From contig JAMKCF010000011.1 in the NCBI GenBank assembly GCA_023634235.1, positions 6,404,001 to 6,468,000 of the forward strand: DNA of 64,000 nt. Direction: 5' to 3'. Shown piece after piece: positions 11,509 to 21,405 of the stretch. Position 1 is the stretch's first letter. Each line of letters begins with the position of its first letter. The translations under genes were made by a program, and so were the position numbers. A model generated the notes under the pieces. That model saw only the letters and a program-made list of their open reading frames with translations, made no database searches and was not told the DNA's origin. The DNA comes from Pisaster brevispinus (Eukaryota > Echinodermata > Asteroidea > Forcipulatida > Asteriidae).

Positions 11509-11848
11509 AGGCCTTTTCACACTACCTCCATTTCGAACCGCGTTGAAACCTACCCGGGTCCTCTCCGGTTCACCCTCGCTTCTTTTTGACACAGATCAGA
11601 GATAAGCAACATTCACACTGGTCTTTACGTGAACCGGCTAATGCGTGAACCGTATAACGAAAAATGCAATTTCGATCCGGATTGAGATTTTCAACCCTGG
11701 TCCCTGCCAGGGTTGATTTCTATCCGGCTAGAGCATGCTACCCGGATCGGAGGCGGGTTGAAATTTTTACAGTGTGAAAAGGGGTGAACAAAATCTCCGG
11801 TTCGGAACCGGTTCTGACCCTGAGATTTTGGACAGTGTGAAAAGGCCT
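11509..11848. mobile_element. 340-bp TIR element (AGGCCTTTTCACACT), ATA flanks
   Basis: The left end AGGCCTTTTCACACT and right end AGTGTGAAAAGGCCT are perfect 15-bp inverted repeats. ATA occurs on both sides (11506-11508 and 11849-11851), suggesting a 3-bp target duplication. The interior is rich in CCGG words (GAACCGG, ATCCGG). It is non-coding and may be another PIF/Harbinger-type MITE. Confidence 0.8.
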
Positions 11849-12009
11849 ATATCGCCCCATAGATTGAAGAGTCAAAAAAACATAACAAGTGAACAAGTTT
11901 TGAGATGGCCCCCTTTCTTCGTATTTAGGTTGGTAAAAATTTGACAGTACGATCTCTATAAAATGAAGAACACTCTTTACATTTTCACATTTGAGCTGTT
12001 TTTGTACCA

Positions 12010-12208
12010 AGCACTAAGAGAAGATTTATCAAGTTTTTCTTGTGGGTAATACTTCAATACTCAATTGATCAGTTTAATTAAAAAATACAGTGACGTGTTA
12101 TTATTCAAAAACACAAGACCGCCGGACTTGTACGTTCATAAGTTTACTGGCCCAACACTAAAATCACTGGCCTTGGGCCTGCGGTCCAGTGTCAAATTCG
12201 AGCCCTGT
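12010..12208 (+). repeat. Family B element, copy 2 (left-truncated)
   Basis: It contains AGAGAAG, ACACAAGACCGCCGGACTTG, ACTGGCCCAACACT, ATCACTGGCCTTGGGCCTG and the good terminus ATTCGAGCCCTG. The left half present in copies 1 and 3 is missing. Confidence 0.65.
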
Positions 12209-12343
12209 TAGACTAAACTGTTGCACTTCTTTGTTTTCAAGTGAACTACATGTATAACAAACTTCGTTTGCTCTGTTTAAAATCTATAATGCCTTGAAAT
12301 TAACACAAATTTCTGTGGAGTAAAGTCTGCATGCCATCCTACT

Positions 12344-12769
12344 CAGGCTGGAATTTGGGGATAAAATCCAGAGGACTGCGGGGCTTGTGGCTCAAAATGT
12401 TTACTGGATCACAACATTACAATCTAATTAGTAGAATCTTATTAGAATCAGAGTGAGGATAAACATGCATTTAATTGTTTTTATTTGGCTTGTTCAAATA
12501 AAAACATGGTGAGAGAAGATTCATCATTTTTGTCTTTATATTATGTGTTTTTAGTATACTTCATTACTCAACAGAACTGAAAGGTATTCATCATACTCAA
12601 AGATAACATTTGAACAATAACATAACTAGTTTTTGTTCAAGATATTTACATAATGTATATTATTCAATTGAAAAGACAAGACTGTGGTCTTGTCAGGTCA
12701 TGAGTTTACTGGCCCGGCAGTAATATCACTGGCCTCGGGCCTGTAGTCCAGTGTAAAATCTGGTCCCTG
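12344..12769 (+). repeat. Family B element, copy 3
   Basis: It starts CAGGCTGGAATTTGGGG, a relic of CAGGCTCGAATTT, followed by GGACTGCGGGGCTTG. It ends ACTGGCCTCGGGCCTG, then GTCCAGTGTAAAATCTGGTCCCTG. It is parallel to copy 2 and only 136 bp away from it, which may reflect local duplication or independent insertion. Confidence 0.65.
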
Positions 12770-13940
12770 GTACCTTGTCCATGAGCCATGTAAAAATGTG
12801 TAACTAATCAACATTGAATCAGCTGCAACCATTAGGCCTAAAACTATCTAATTTGTAAACATTTATTTCATTCAAAGTAATGCTTTTCCGGGAACATCGA
12901 CAAACACAGGCCACTATAGCGGTGTGATGTCACCGGTGGAAGAAAGAACGTATCCAATTTGTTTTGAATTTCATTGCTTACAAGAGTAAATTTTATATAA
13001 AAAAACATTAAAATTTAATTTAAATAAAAGGTGATGGCAACAGGTAGGCCTATGTTTTAAGCTGATTACATCGTTTAGTACTTACACATTTTTACACGGC
13101 ATATGGACACAGTTGTACGGCTCACATCCTTTAGGCCATTCAGAATAATTAATGTTTACAAAATTCATGATTAAAGACAAACACATTGCTGGATGTCAAT
13201 CAAAAGTCAACAAATAGTCCGATGAATTTATAATCACAAGCAGGTTTGCATTCACGCTCGATCACACATTTGCATGACTGAATACCTTTCTTTTAAATAA
13301 TGTACAAGTTTTAGTTCACGACTTTCATGAATTATATCATAATTGAAAGGATGTTGTTGAAAAACTGTACAGCCCAACAACATTGGAAACTTAATGTCTA
13401 TTTGAAAGTTTGGTTTGCTACAACGGTTGAAGGACTAGCTGCCATCATCTTAACCCTCAATCCTATCAACGGTCTGGACTAGTAGTACGACTGCAGATGT
13501 ACTGTACAGCACCCCAATTACTGGGTCTAGGTCTAAAGTCTAGACCCAGTTCAGTTACTCAACTGCGATGCTGTTGAAATTTTGTCAAAAACAAAATTTC
13601 CAAAAGAGGAGTACAGCATCCCTGTTACTGGGTCGACCAAAACTCATCATAAAGGATAGACAAACGAGACTAAATTTTAAAAGGGACAAGACCAATACAA
13701 GTTGTATTAGTACAACCCTTCCGGACTATCCTGCAAGTGTGTAGCCGTCGACTGTAGACTAGGTGGCGCGATCCAACTCCGAGAATGTCGGGACTAGATT
13801 TATTTAATTAAGTTTCATTTATTTATTTATAAATTTTGTTATTGGTTGGGGACTGAAAAAAGAACAATTGAAAAACAAAAGGTTATCATATCACTCAGCC
13901 AAAAAGGTAATACTTTCTGTGACAATTTCTTGTTAATTTT
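12770..13940 (-). other. Start of intron 1 of the minus-strand gene plus intergenic sequence
   Basis: On the minus strand this follows the splice donor at 13946-13941. No further minus-strand exon could be identified by eye. An inverted word pair TGGGTCTAGGTCTAAAG/CTAGACCCA lies at about 13521-13548. Confidence 0.35.
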
Positions 13941-13946
13941 ACTCAC

Positions 13947-14357
13947 TTGTTTTGTGTTTGGACTTTTGGGTCCACCACCGCTGTCATTTCTCCTTCTTTC
14001 AGTGAGCCCTCCTTCATGTCCACCCATCGTCCCCCTGCTATTCGTACCCATATGGCCTCCCGACGATCCCCCACCACAGCTTTTTAAGTCCACAGTTCCA
14101 GTCCCATATGAGGTCTGACTCCCAAAGCGGAATCTGTCTACATTACCGTGGCCGTGCGGTGGATTGGGCTGTGGGGTCGGCGAGTTTCCACGGGGAGATG
14201 AATCGTTTGACGCGCTGAACACACCTCCCCCGCCGGACTCGTCTTCGGAGTCGCTCATCGAGCTTTTTGTTCTACGCTCCCCTTGTTTGTCGGTGTAATC
14301 CCTCTTCGGAGGATGGGGCGCCTTCTTGCCCTGAAACATTCTCAGTAGTTTCGCCAT
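13947..14357 (-). CDS. First coding exon of an unidentified Ser/Gly-rich protein
   Basis: The start ATG at 14357-14355 has a strong ACCATGG context. It opens 137 codons that end exactly at CAA, followed by the donor GTGAGTAAA (13946 downward). The encoded N-terminus is short and basic (MAKLLRMFQGKKAPHPPKRD), then acidic and Ser-rich (SMSDSEDE), then a long Gly/Ser/Pro/Asn low-complexity region ending SPNTKQ. No domain is visible, and this is what a disordered N-terminal tail looks like. The frame continues past the donor to 13839 but becomes intron-like. Function is unknown; the rest should lie at lower coordinates on the minus strand. It faces the TMEM186 homologue head to head. Confidence 0.75.
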
Positions 14358-14600
14358 GGTTTGTGAAATGAAATGAAATCGGCAACTAGGAAGGAATGTA
14401 TTGCGTTTTTTTCACATCACTGCAGTTTTGATTGTTCGGACTTCACTGCTTCTCAATCTCAACAAAAGTGATTCATTTCCTGGATCCCACTAAGTCTGGC
14501 TAACAATTCGGGCAATGTTTTCACGTATTGATGACTTGCAGTCGCGGCGGCAGAGGCTGAAACCAGATATTTACAGCTCGCGTTGAATTGTGGGTAAAAC
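14358..14600. promoter_or_regulatory. Likely bidirectional promoter between the minus-strand gene and TMEM186
   Basis: The interval separates two head-to-head genes. It is locally richer in G and C (GTCGCGGCGGCAGAGG near 14540) than the surroundings. It has no TATA box near the minus-strand start. ATTGTGGGTAA and AATATGGCTGCG near 14587-14611 resemble housekeeping-promoter or YY1-type words. Human TMEM186 also sits head to head with a neighbour (PMM2), but the partner here is different. Confidence 0.5.
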
Positions 14601-14694
14601 AATATGGCTGCGCCCATGAGCTTCGAAGAAGTTAATTCGTGCCATAATGCCTTTTTCATTAAAAGGCATTAAATAAAATATAAGGTATGGTGCT
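14601..14694 (+). other. Candidate non-coding first exon of the TMEM186 homologue
   Basis: It contains ATGGCTGCGCCCATG opening a 20-codon upstream frame, then a perfect hairpin (10-bp stem AATGCCTTTT, loop TCATT, at 14647-14671) and a possible donor AAG|GTATGG at 14695. This would pair with the acceptor at 15545. Only splice-signal logic supports it. Confidence 0.3.
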
Positions 14695-15545
14695 GCTGGT
14701 ATAAAACATTAACACCAACAAAATGTCAGTCCTATTATTAATAAAAAAATTGTTACTTTGAAGCTGGACTGTTATTGTTAACTTTACTGTTTGTTGGAAC
14801 TCGTCGGGAATATTACTTTATTTAGGCAGTCAGGCGAGGCCGCAAGTTCAGCTTTCCTCTCTACCTATCTTAACTCTAGCTAGGCGTTACAACCTGACAA
14901 CCCGTTGGGCGCTAGATTAGAAATAAAACAGATAGATAAGTTGTTTTTTGATACAATTTTGAAAATTTCACTGAGTGTCAGTGGTATACGTACGTCATGT
15001 GTACTTTACCCTTTAGCTTTTAATATTCTATTTATATATTATTTTTAAAAGAGTGAACATGTGATTGTGAAGCAAACCTGCAGTTTCCTTTCACAGTCAC
15101 ATGCATTATGTCATTACTCATTGTCATAAAATTAAAAGAGTGAAGCAAACCCAGTCTCCTTTCACATGCATTGTCATTTTCATTCTTTGATGAGTGAAAA
15201 CTCATCAAAGAACAAGTTGAGCTTCTGTGAAAACACAGTCAGTAAAGATTAAACGCTGCCACTCAACTGCAACTCAAAGTTAGGGTGAAGAGGGGTAAGT
15301 TCAACAAATTAGAGCAGATCAACACTAATTGAAACTGCTGGGAATGTAGTTAGTTGCAGTAATTCTTTGTGTAACCCTCGTTGGAAGGATCGATCAATGG
15401 CAAGTAGAAATTAAAACTAGGCCTTTTTTATGATGTCTACTTATTTGTGGAGACAATTCAAAGAAGTCTCAGTTGGATCATGTGGATGGCTGTTAATTCG
15501 TTATCGCATTCTTATCTTTAAATTCATTTACTTCTATTTTTACAG
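14695..15545 (+). other. Putative TMEM186 5' intron
   Basis: The interval runs from the candidate donor to the polypyrimidine acceptor TTCTATTTTTACAG. It holds a diverged tandem duplication (about 15049-15110 and 15134-15180, sharing AAAAGAGTGAA and GAAGCAAACC) and a perfect 13-bp-stem hairpin at 15183-15212. Confidence 0.35.
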
Positions 15546-15551
15546 CTTAAC

Positions 15552-15641
15552 ATGGTAGCCAACATGCTTCCTCTTGATCTGGTTCTTGCTGGAGATACTC
15601 TACATCTACTGAGTACTGTATCTTTGTTTGATCTACGATAG
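15552..15641 (+). promoter_or_regulatory. Upstream ORF just before the TMEM186 start
   Basis: An ATG-to-TAG frame of 29 codons ends 11 bases before the main ATG at 15653. It lies just after the acceptor at 15545, so it should be in the mature leader. Such an arrangement often lowers main-frame translation; an actual effect is inferred. Confidence 0.4.
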
Positions 15642-15652
15642 CACACAGCGGT

Positions 15653-16474
15653 ATGGCAGTATTTCATCACTTCCATTGTTTGAGGGCTGTTTGTCGCTCA
15701 GGACTTTATCAAAGTGCACATAGCAATCTTACAGCTTCAAGCGTATTGACTAAAATTAGGCATGTGAGCTTTAATCCGATCAAGAGAGAATTTTCAAATG
15801 AGATCCATAGCTCATGGTGCCAGAGGTCTTTATCTTTAAACAGTGCATCAACTACCGTCAGATATCCAAAGAATCAACAGGCAAATCATTATTCCAGCAA
15901 CTCTGCACAACATGGAGAAAGTTCTGAGGAACAGCTCAATCTTGTGAAGAAGGAACAAGGTGAACGCTTACATGGAACCACAGACGACAACAGCAATGGA
16001 CAAGGAGGGTATTTCACAATCTATCGCTTCCCTTACATGAAACATCTTAGAGTGATCTCTCGTCTGAAACTTGCCCAGACGATCTTCACCATGACTGTTG
16101 TGCCGCCGATGTGGTATCTCTCCTCACTTGGCTACATCTCGGAGAATCAGGCATTTTACTCTGTAACCTTAGCAACATTTGCTCTGATGATGCTTTATGC
16201 AATGAGCATTTACCTCCGTCGCATCATCGGTTTTATCTATCTCCACCGAGATGGAACTAAAATCAAAGTTGCGCGTTTGACTTTCTGGGGGAAGAGGCAG
16301 GAACAGTCTATTCCTGTTTCGGACATTATACCTATATCGGAGTCGGGGGACAAGCCAACTGAGATTCTGTTACTGTTACGACGTTACAGCTCAACTCAAA
16401 AGTTATATTTTACTCTCAAGTATGGACAGGTGATGGATCGTGACAAATTTTGTGAAGTTTTTGGCAACTTCTAG
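15653..16474 (+). CDS. TMEM186: TMEM186 homologue, mitochondrial complex I assembly factor
   Basis: It encodes 273 residues in one exon. Residues 120-273 match vertebrate TMEM186 closely: FTIYRFPYMKHLRVISRLKLAQ, a PPMWYL turn, LRRIIGFIYL, a FWGKRQE motif, and a C-terminus with YFTLKYGQVMDRDKFCEVFG. Two membrane segments are predicted at about 142-164 and 168-190. The N-terminal 115 residues are longer than in the roughly 213-residue human protein; the first 50 are basic and Ser-rich with almost no acids, as in a mitochondrial presequence, and the next part is polar. TMEM186 is an inner-membrane protein that associates with the MCIA complex during assembly of the ND3-containing module of complex I. 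The start chosen is the first ATG of the long frame; an upstream frame ends 11 bases before it. Confidence 0.93.
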   Translation: MAVFHHFHCLRAVCRSGLYQSAHSNLTASSVLTKIRHVSFNPIKREFSNEIHSSWCQRSLSLNSASTTVRYPKNQQANHYSSNSAQHGESSEEQLNLVKKEQGERLHGTTDDNSNGQGGYFTIYRFPYMKHLRVISRLKLAQTIFTMTVVPPMWYLSSLGYISENQAFYSVTLATFALMMLYAMSIYLRRIIGFIYLHRDGTKIKVARLTFWGKRQEQSIPVSDIIPISESGDKPTEILLLLRRYSSTQKLYFTLKYGQVMDRDKFCEVFGNF

Positions 16475-16783
16475 TGGCTCGACTTTAATTCATCCACTTT
16501 TGCATTATAAAGTGAGGTTATTGGAATAAGTAAATTCATTCCTATTCTCAAATTTTCAACTTATAAAGAAACAAGACCTTGAAAGGCTACTATTTGGTCA
16601 TTTTGTGTGTACTTAGCTGAAGTGAGGCAATCAAAAATGAGAAAGGGTTATTCGGAGGTGTTGAATTTTTTGGCTATTTCCTAGACTTTGACAGTATATA
16701 GATACAGGAGGATTGGTACTAACTTTTCATTGTCATGTCAGTATCTCCTAAAATAGCACTTAGCACAAGCACAAGAACCTAAG
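16475..16783 (+). other. TMEM186 3' untranslated region, extent unknown
   Basis: AT-rich sequence follows the TAG. No AATAAA occurs in the first 300 bases. The first canonical signal seen downstream is at 17609-17614, beyond a mobile element. Confidence 0.3.
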
Positions 16784-17090
16784 CAGGGCTCGAATCTTAC
16801 ACAAGACCGCAGGCCCAAGGCCAGTGACTTTAGCATCGGGCCAGTTAACTCATGACCAGACTAGTCCGGCGGTCTCGTGTTTGTGTTCAAATTTTGACCT
16901 TCAGTCTGATGAATAACATATTTGTTGATTGCTTAGTGCTTTTTCAAATTCAAACATTTCAATTGTTAAACTGTGTAGGCATTTTTTCTTCTCGTTTTAA
17001 TTCTGGTCTTGTAACCAAAGCTCTGGTCCAGTGAATATTGAGCTACAAGCCCTGCGGTCTTGTGCATTTTCCCCCAAAATTCGAGCCCTG
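16784..17090 (-). mobile_element. Family B TIR element, copy 4 (best termini)
   Basis: It begins CAGGGCTCGAAT and ends ATTCGAGCCCTG, perfect 12-bp inverted termini. The interior matches copies 1-3 in reverse: GACCGCAGGCCCAAGGCCAGTG, then GGGCCAGTTAACTCATGA, then AGTCCGGCGGTCTCGTG. With both ends intact it defines the family as a 307-bp TIR element. Confidence 0.75.
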
Positions 17091-17873
17091 AAAGTATTAA
17101 TTGACTTTGTCACGTTTGAACCCATCCACATTGCAGGCCCTTGGGATGGAGTGTACACGGAGTGATATTGAACAACTTTGGAAAGCAAAGGATGATTCGT
17201 ATAAAATACATGCCTTTCAAGTGAATACCGTTTGGGGTGTGTTTGCTCATCTAGTCAAGTTATCAAAAACTTTAAACATTTTTAGACCTGAGAAGGCCTT
17301 ATGCTGGGGTTACCTATACACCATGTAATCTTTGTTTACAAAAAAGGGGCACCCTGTACAATATAGGGCATTTTCTGGCAGGTGAGCTGCTTCACTTGAG
17401 TTATACAGCTGAACAAAGTGTGAGATGCACCCCCTTTTACCACATCAAAAGTTGGTACAAATCACTCAGACAGAGCAATTTCCATGAAATACAAGGTTTT
17501 GTCTTTCCTTCCATTGAGCTGTGTACACAAGGTGCCTGCAGGAAGTCCAGGCTGTGTGGTCCTTTTGTAAACATGTGATGTCACTGGTCACAAGGTCTAT
17601 AGAAGCAAAATAAAAACTGTAATTAGAACAACCGATCACTTGTACGCCTATTTATTTGAATAACTTGTGAGTTTCGATACACGCTTATGTCAAACTGCAA
17701 GTCTATATCAACCTCTTCCCATGAGGTTAATATTTTTGTAGGGAAAGTTTGTGTCACAAACAAGGAAAAGTTTAAGAGAAATCAAGACTGATTTCCTCTT
17801 CCCGCCCCACCTTCCCCCTCGAAATTATAATTTTCTAATGAGTTATTGACTACCAAAATAATTGTCTTAAATG
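17091..17873. other. No gene seen; possible polyadenylation signal
   Basis: AATAAA at 17609-17614 could end a long TMEM186 transcript that reads through the family B element. Short open frames here have no recognisable features. Confidence 0.35.
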
Positions 17874-18232
17874 GAGGGTATACCTTTGGTAATTATTCTA
17901 AAAATTAACGACCATATAAACTTACTTGGTAAAGGGCACTGGAAAGCTGTACGGTCAATATTACATTGTTAGAAACGACCGCCTTTGAAGTAAACGTAGT
18001 TTAAGAGAAAGAGGAAATTTTATCACCTTAAATTTGAACCTGAGACAGGCTTCAGGTATGAAGCTTTTATCGGCCATCTGAAATCATGTTTTCTGAAAGG
18101 GTGTTTTTGTTGCATTATTTTCTTGTAACTTCGATGACCAATTGATCCCAAATTTTCCTGTTTATTTTATGCAAAGAAAGGCCTCTGTTGGATACACTAA
18201 GTGGGTATAATGATCTTTGGCAATTACCAACA
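17874..18232. mobile_element. Family C TIR element, copy 2
   Basis: It begins GTATACCTTTGGTAATTATT and ends GGCAATTACCAACAG. Its ordered interior blocks are shared with 5464-5804 (AAACTTACTTGGTAA, CGCCTTTGAAGTAA, GAGACAGGCTTCAGG, TTATTTTCTTGTAACTTCG). Confidence 0.7.
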
Positions 18233-19783
18233 GCATGATTGCCGGAAACAATTTTGTCATTGATTGAAGTTTTATTTTATTCAAAGATTTGTTTCCATAC
18301 AGAAAAACAGGCTGTAGGGAAACTTTCATCATGCGGGAATATTGAATGTCTAAAAAAAAAAAAAAATAGCTGCTGAAATCTCGAAAAGAGCAAACAGTAT
18401 AGCGCCACCTATTGTTCGTACACCGGCAGTTGCGCAGCCCACGCCGGGCCCTTTTTTAAGGACGGACCGAAACACGGGATGCCCTGACTCACAGCAAAAG
18501 TAAATGATCTTGCAAGAATCTTCCTAGAAAACTTGGATTAGTAGAAATCCAAAGGCTTATGACCTGTCACATCAAGGATTTAATTGTATAGACACTATTA
18601 AAAGAGGGGGTAAAAGCTGCAGACAATGTAATTTAAAGCGAGGATGAGCCATAACTCGATCAATATTTCAATCAAGGTTTTTTTCAGAATTTGTCATGGG
18701 GGTTAGTTTTTGAAACGTTTTTGTTTTGCTTAGGAACTAATCCTCCCATTCTTCTGAAAATTCATAATGAAATCAAGTTCCTTGAAATTAATACATGTCC
18801 TGATTTATGTAATCATTTCTGACAATTGTGGGTGACGATCAATCATTGCAAAATGTATGTGAACAGCGGGGCGTCTCGCTGTAACGCCTCGCTGTAGTTG
18901 ACGACCGATCGCCCAAATATGATGCCGCCCTCTGTTGACTGAGTAAAAGAAAACGGTAGTGAGCAACTTCGGGTGTTAACGTTTAGTAAATTTTGCCGTT
19001 TAAATCATGTATGCGCTGTCAGTGTTTCACTCAAACGCGTTTAGTCGATTAATTCCTCAACTGTGGCAACCAACATGGCGACGACGTATCGAACAGAGAC
19101 AAAATGTATTGGCCATAAGAAATTACTTGCATAATATATAGTGCAATTAACAATTTTTATCTTAACAATTGACATATTTAATTGGCAAAAACCTACCATT
19201 TATCGTTAAACCCATTTTGTTGTATGATTGGAAAAACTGTTTCGATCACCTAACCAAAACGCCATCTTGACAAAGTGACGTAACATTGTTAGTTAATTAG
19301 TGGAACAGAGTGCTCCGGAGCTATAGGTTGATCCAGCTGTAGTAGCTAGTTCAACCATGCAGCGTTCGAGTGGCATCTAGATTGACTATGGTTAAGTCTA
19401 GTCGGTTCTAGTCAGCCACCCGAACTTGCTCAATGCTGACCTATCTTTAAACTGGTCCCCTGCCTTTATTCGAACCTTTCTTTTGCCGCGAGTTTTGCCA
19501 ACCAGTGATCTGGCAAAAGTACGAGCGACCTTCACTGCAAAAATACAATATTAATTGACCAATAATGCTATTAAATAAATACCCATATTACCGATAAATA
19601 AAAGTGTCTATCCAACAACACAAAAAGTAAACTTACACTTAATAATAAAAGTTTTATTTTAAAAAGGGCAAGTTTTTGCCGAGCCAGTTTAGGCTACTCA
19701 AGGTCTCCTTTACAAAACGCTGGGCCATTTTTGTAAACCCCCCCCCCAAAAAAAAAAAAAAATAAAAAAAATAAATAAATAAC

Positions 19784-19822
<39 letters not shown>

Positions 19823-21230
19823 AAATAAAATACAAATAAAAAATAAAAAATAAAAAAATATATATATCAAATTACAAAAAATCATTCCAACAATCCACTA
19901 AAATGTTGGTAATCTTCTTCTCGGGTCTTTCCATCGGGTGGAAAGTAAGCGGCACTCTGTTTGTGATTGTGGCTGTCAGGTGAAACGAATTCCCGAAAAT
20001 TAAGTAGGCCTAATAGAATAGTTTTGGGGCCAGTAGTTTTACTCTTCACAAAATCAGGTTGGTGGAAGTGTTCGATAGTAGCTAGTTTAGAAAATATTAT
20101 TAGACTTGCACACCTGGTCCAAAAATCAATCAACTGGAAATTGGCGTGTGACAGAAAGAACACTATGGTGTTTACTCAACTCAATAAATTGTATTATTTT
20201 CTTTCCGCCAACCTTCGAAATTCGCACGATGATTTATACTCAAAAGATCGTCCAAGTGTCATTAACTCCTACACACAATACACCTTTGGATTTTGTTTGT
20301 TCATATCAAAGGTGATATAGGCCTAAGTCAATCTCATGGCCGTCAAAGTATGACGACTTTCACCTCATGTGAATATACAATAGTCATTAAACGCGCTCCC
20401 ACTTCATGTTCAACGCTTCAGAATTTGATTCAACATATTTATAGACGACTATTTCAAAGGGTAGTTACCTTAACTTTATTTGGATCTAAAAAAACAAAAT
20501 ATGAAGAAAAAAAAACACCAATAAGTTAAAAACAGCAATTCATCATGTCGTTATTTAACTGTTTGTCTGGTAGCCTCACAAAGGATGTTTACCACGAGTA
20601 ACCACGTACGTAACATTCGCTTATCTCGGGCACGTACATAGGGTCTAGAACACTTCTTTACATTGCTGGCAGTGGGCCGCCAATCAAAAATAAACAATGA
20701 AGTTGAGTAAAGTTGAGAAAAGCGAAACATTTTAAACGACTGAAGGTGTGTACAGTTTTTTAAAGGTGAGCTCACCAAGTTTCCCCTTGAGAAGCATGGA
20801 ATGTTGAACCCAATTCGACCACCGTTACTGTAAAGCAAGTATCGCACAACAAACGCAGGCGCAATATGGGTGGGACCCTAAAACCCCTCAGCTGAATTTT
20901 GAAGTATGCGCAGGAGGACGCCATCATCGGTAAGCGGTTCTTTTGATGCAACAATAGATCAGTGCAGACAATGACCATTGCTATCAAAGCTGTAACAATT
21001 GCTCACCGATATGGTGCACATATATGGGGGGGGGGGCAAGGTTTCTTAGGCCTTCTAGTTGCACCAATGGTGGTGAAGGGCCCACTCAGGAGGCTAGTCG
21101 CCATCCTTGTGCTCAAGAACACCCTGGATCTCACATGAACCTTGCATTGTATTTAAGTTTTCTCTGCTTGCTGTCTATTGGTCAAGTTGTGCTTACGCGC
21201 AAATTATACGTCGATAATATTTTGTTGGTG
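18233..21230. other. No gene supported
   Basis: It contains a poly-A run at about 18352-18366, an (AAAT)n simple repeat at 19750-19850, and a short ATGGCGACGACG frame at 19075 in a start-like context that ends after about 16 codons. Several open frames are chance or repeat-derived. Confidence 0.4.
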
Positions 21231-21405
21231 TGATGCGCGTTCACCATGGATTTGCATTATTACGTCATTCGTGTTCATTATACAGTAAGCACCGGAAGGT
21301 AAGCATGCCTTTTCGTGTGCTTACGGTTAGCAGCGCTGTGAAATAGAAACTCGCGTTTAGTAAGCACAGAATCGGCCGTTAAGCAGCTCTATGAAATTGG
21401 GCCCT
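21231..21405. mobile_element. Family A foldback element, left-truncated
   Basis: It shares GCGCGTTCACCAT(G/A)GATTTGC, CAGTAAGCACCGG and GGTAAGCATGCCTTTTC with the complete copy at 41325-41601. It ends GTTAAGCAGCTCTATGAAAT followed by TGGGCCC. Together these two form a subfamily distinct from 4106 and 62380. Confidence 0.7.

Noticed and set aside
19071..19130. ATGGCGACGACG start-like site as a gene start
   Set aside because: The frame stops after about 16 codons and no donor or conserved peptide was found.
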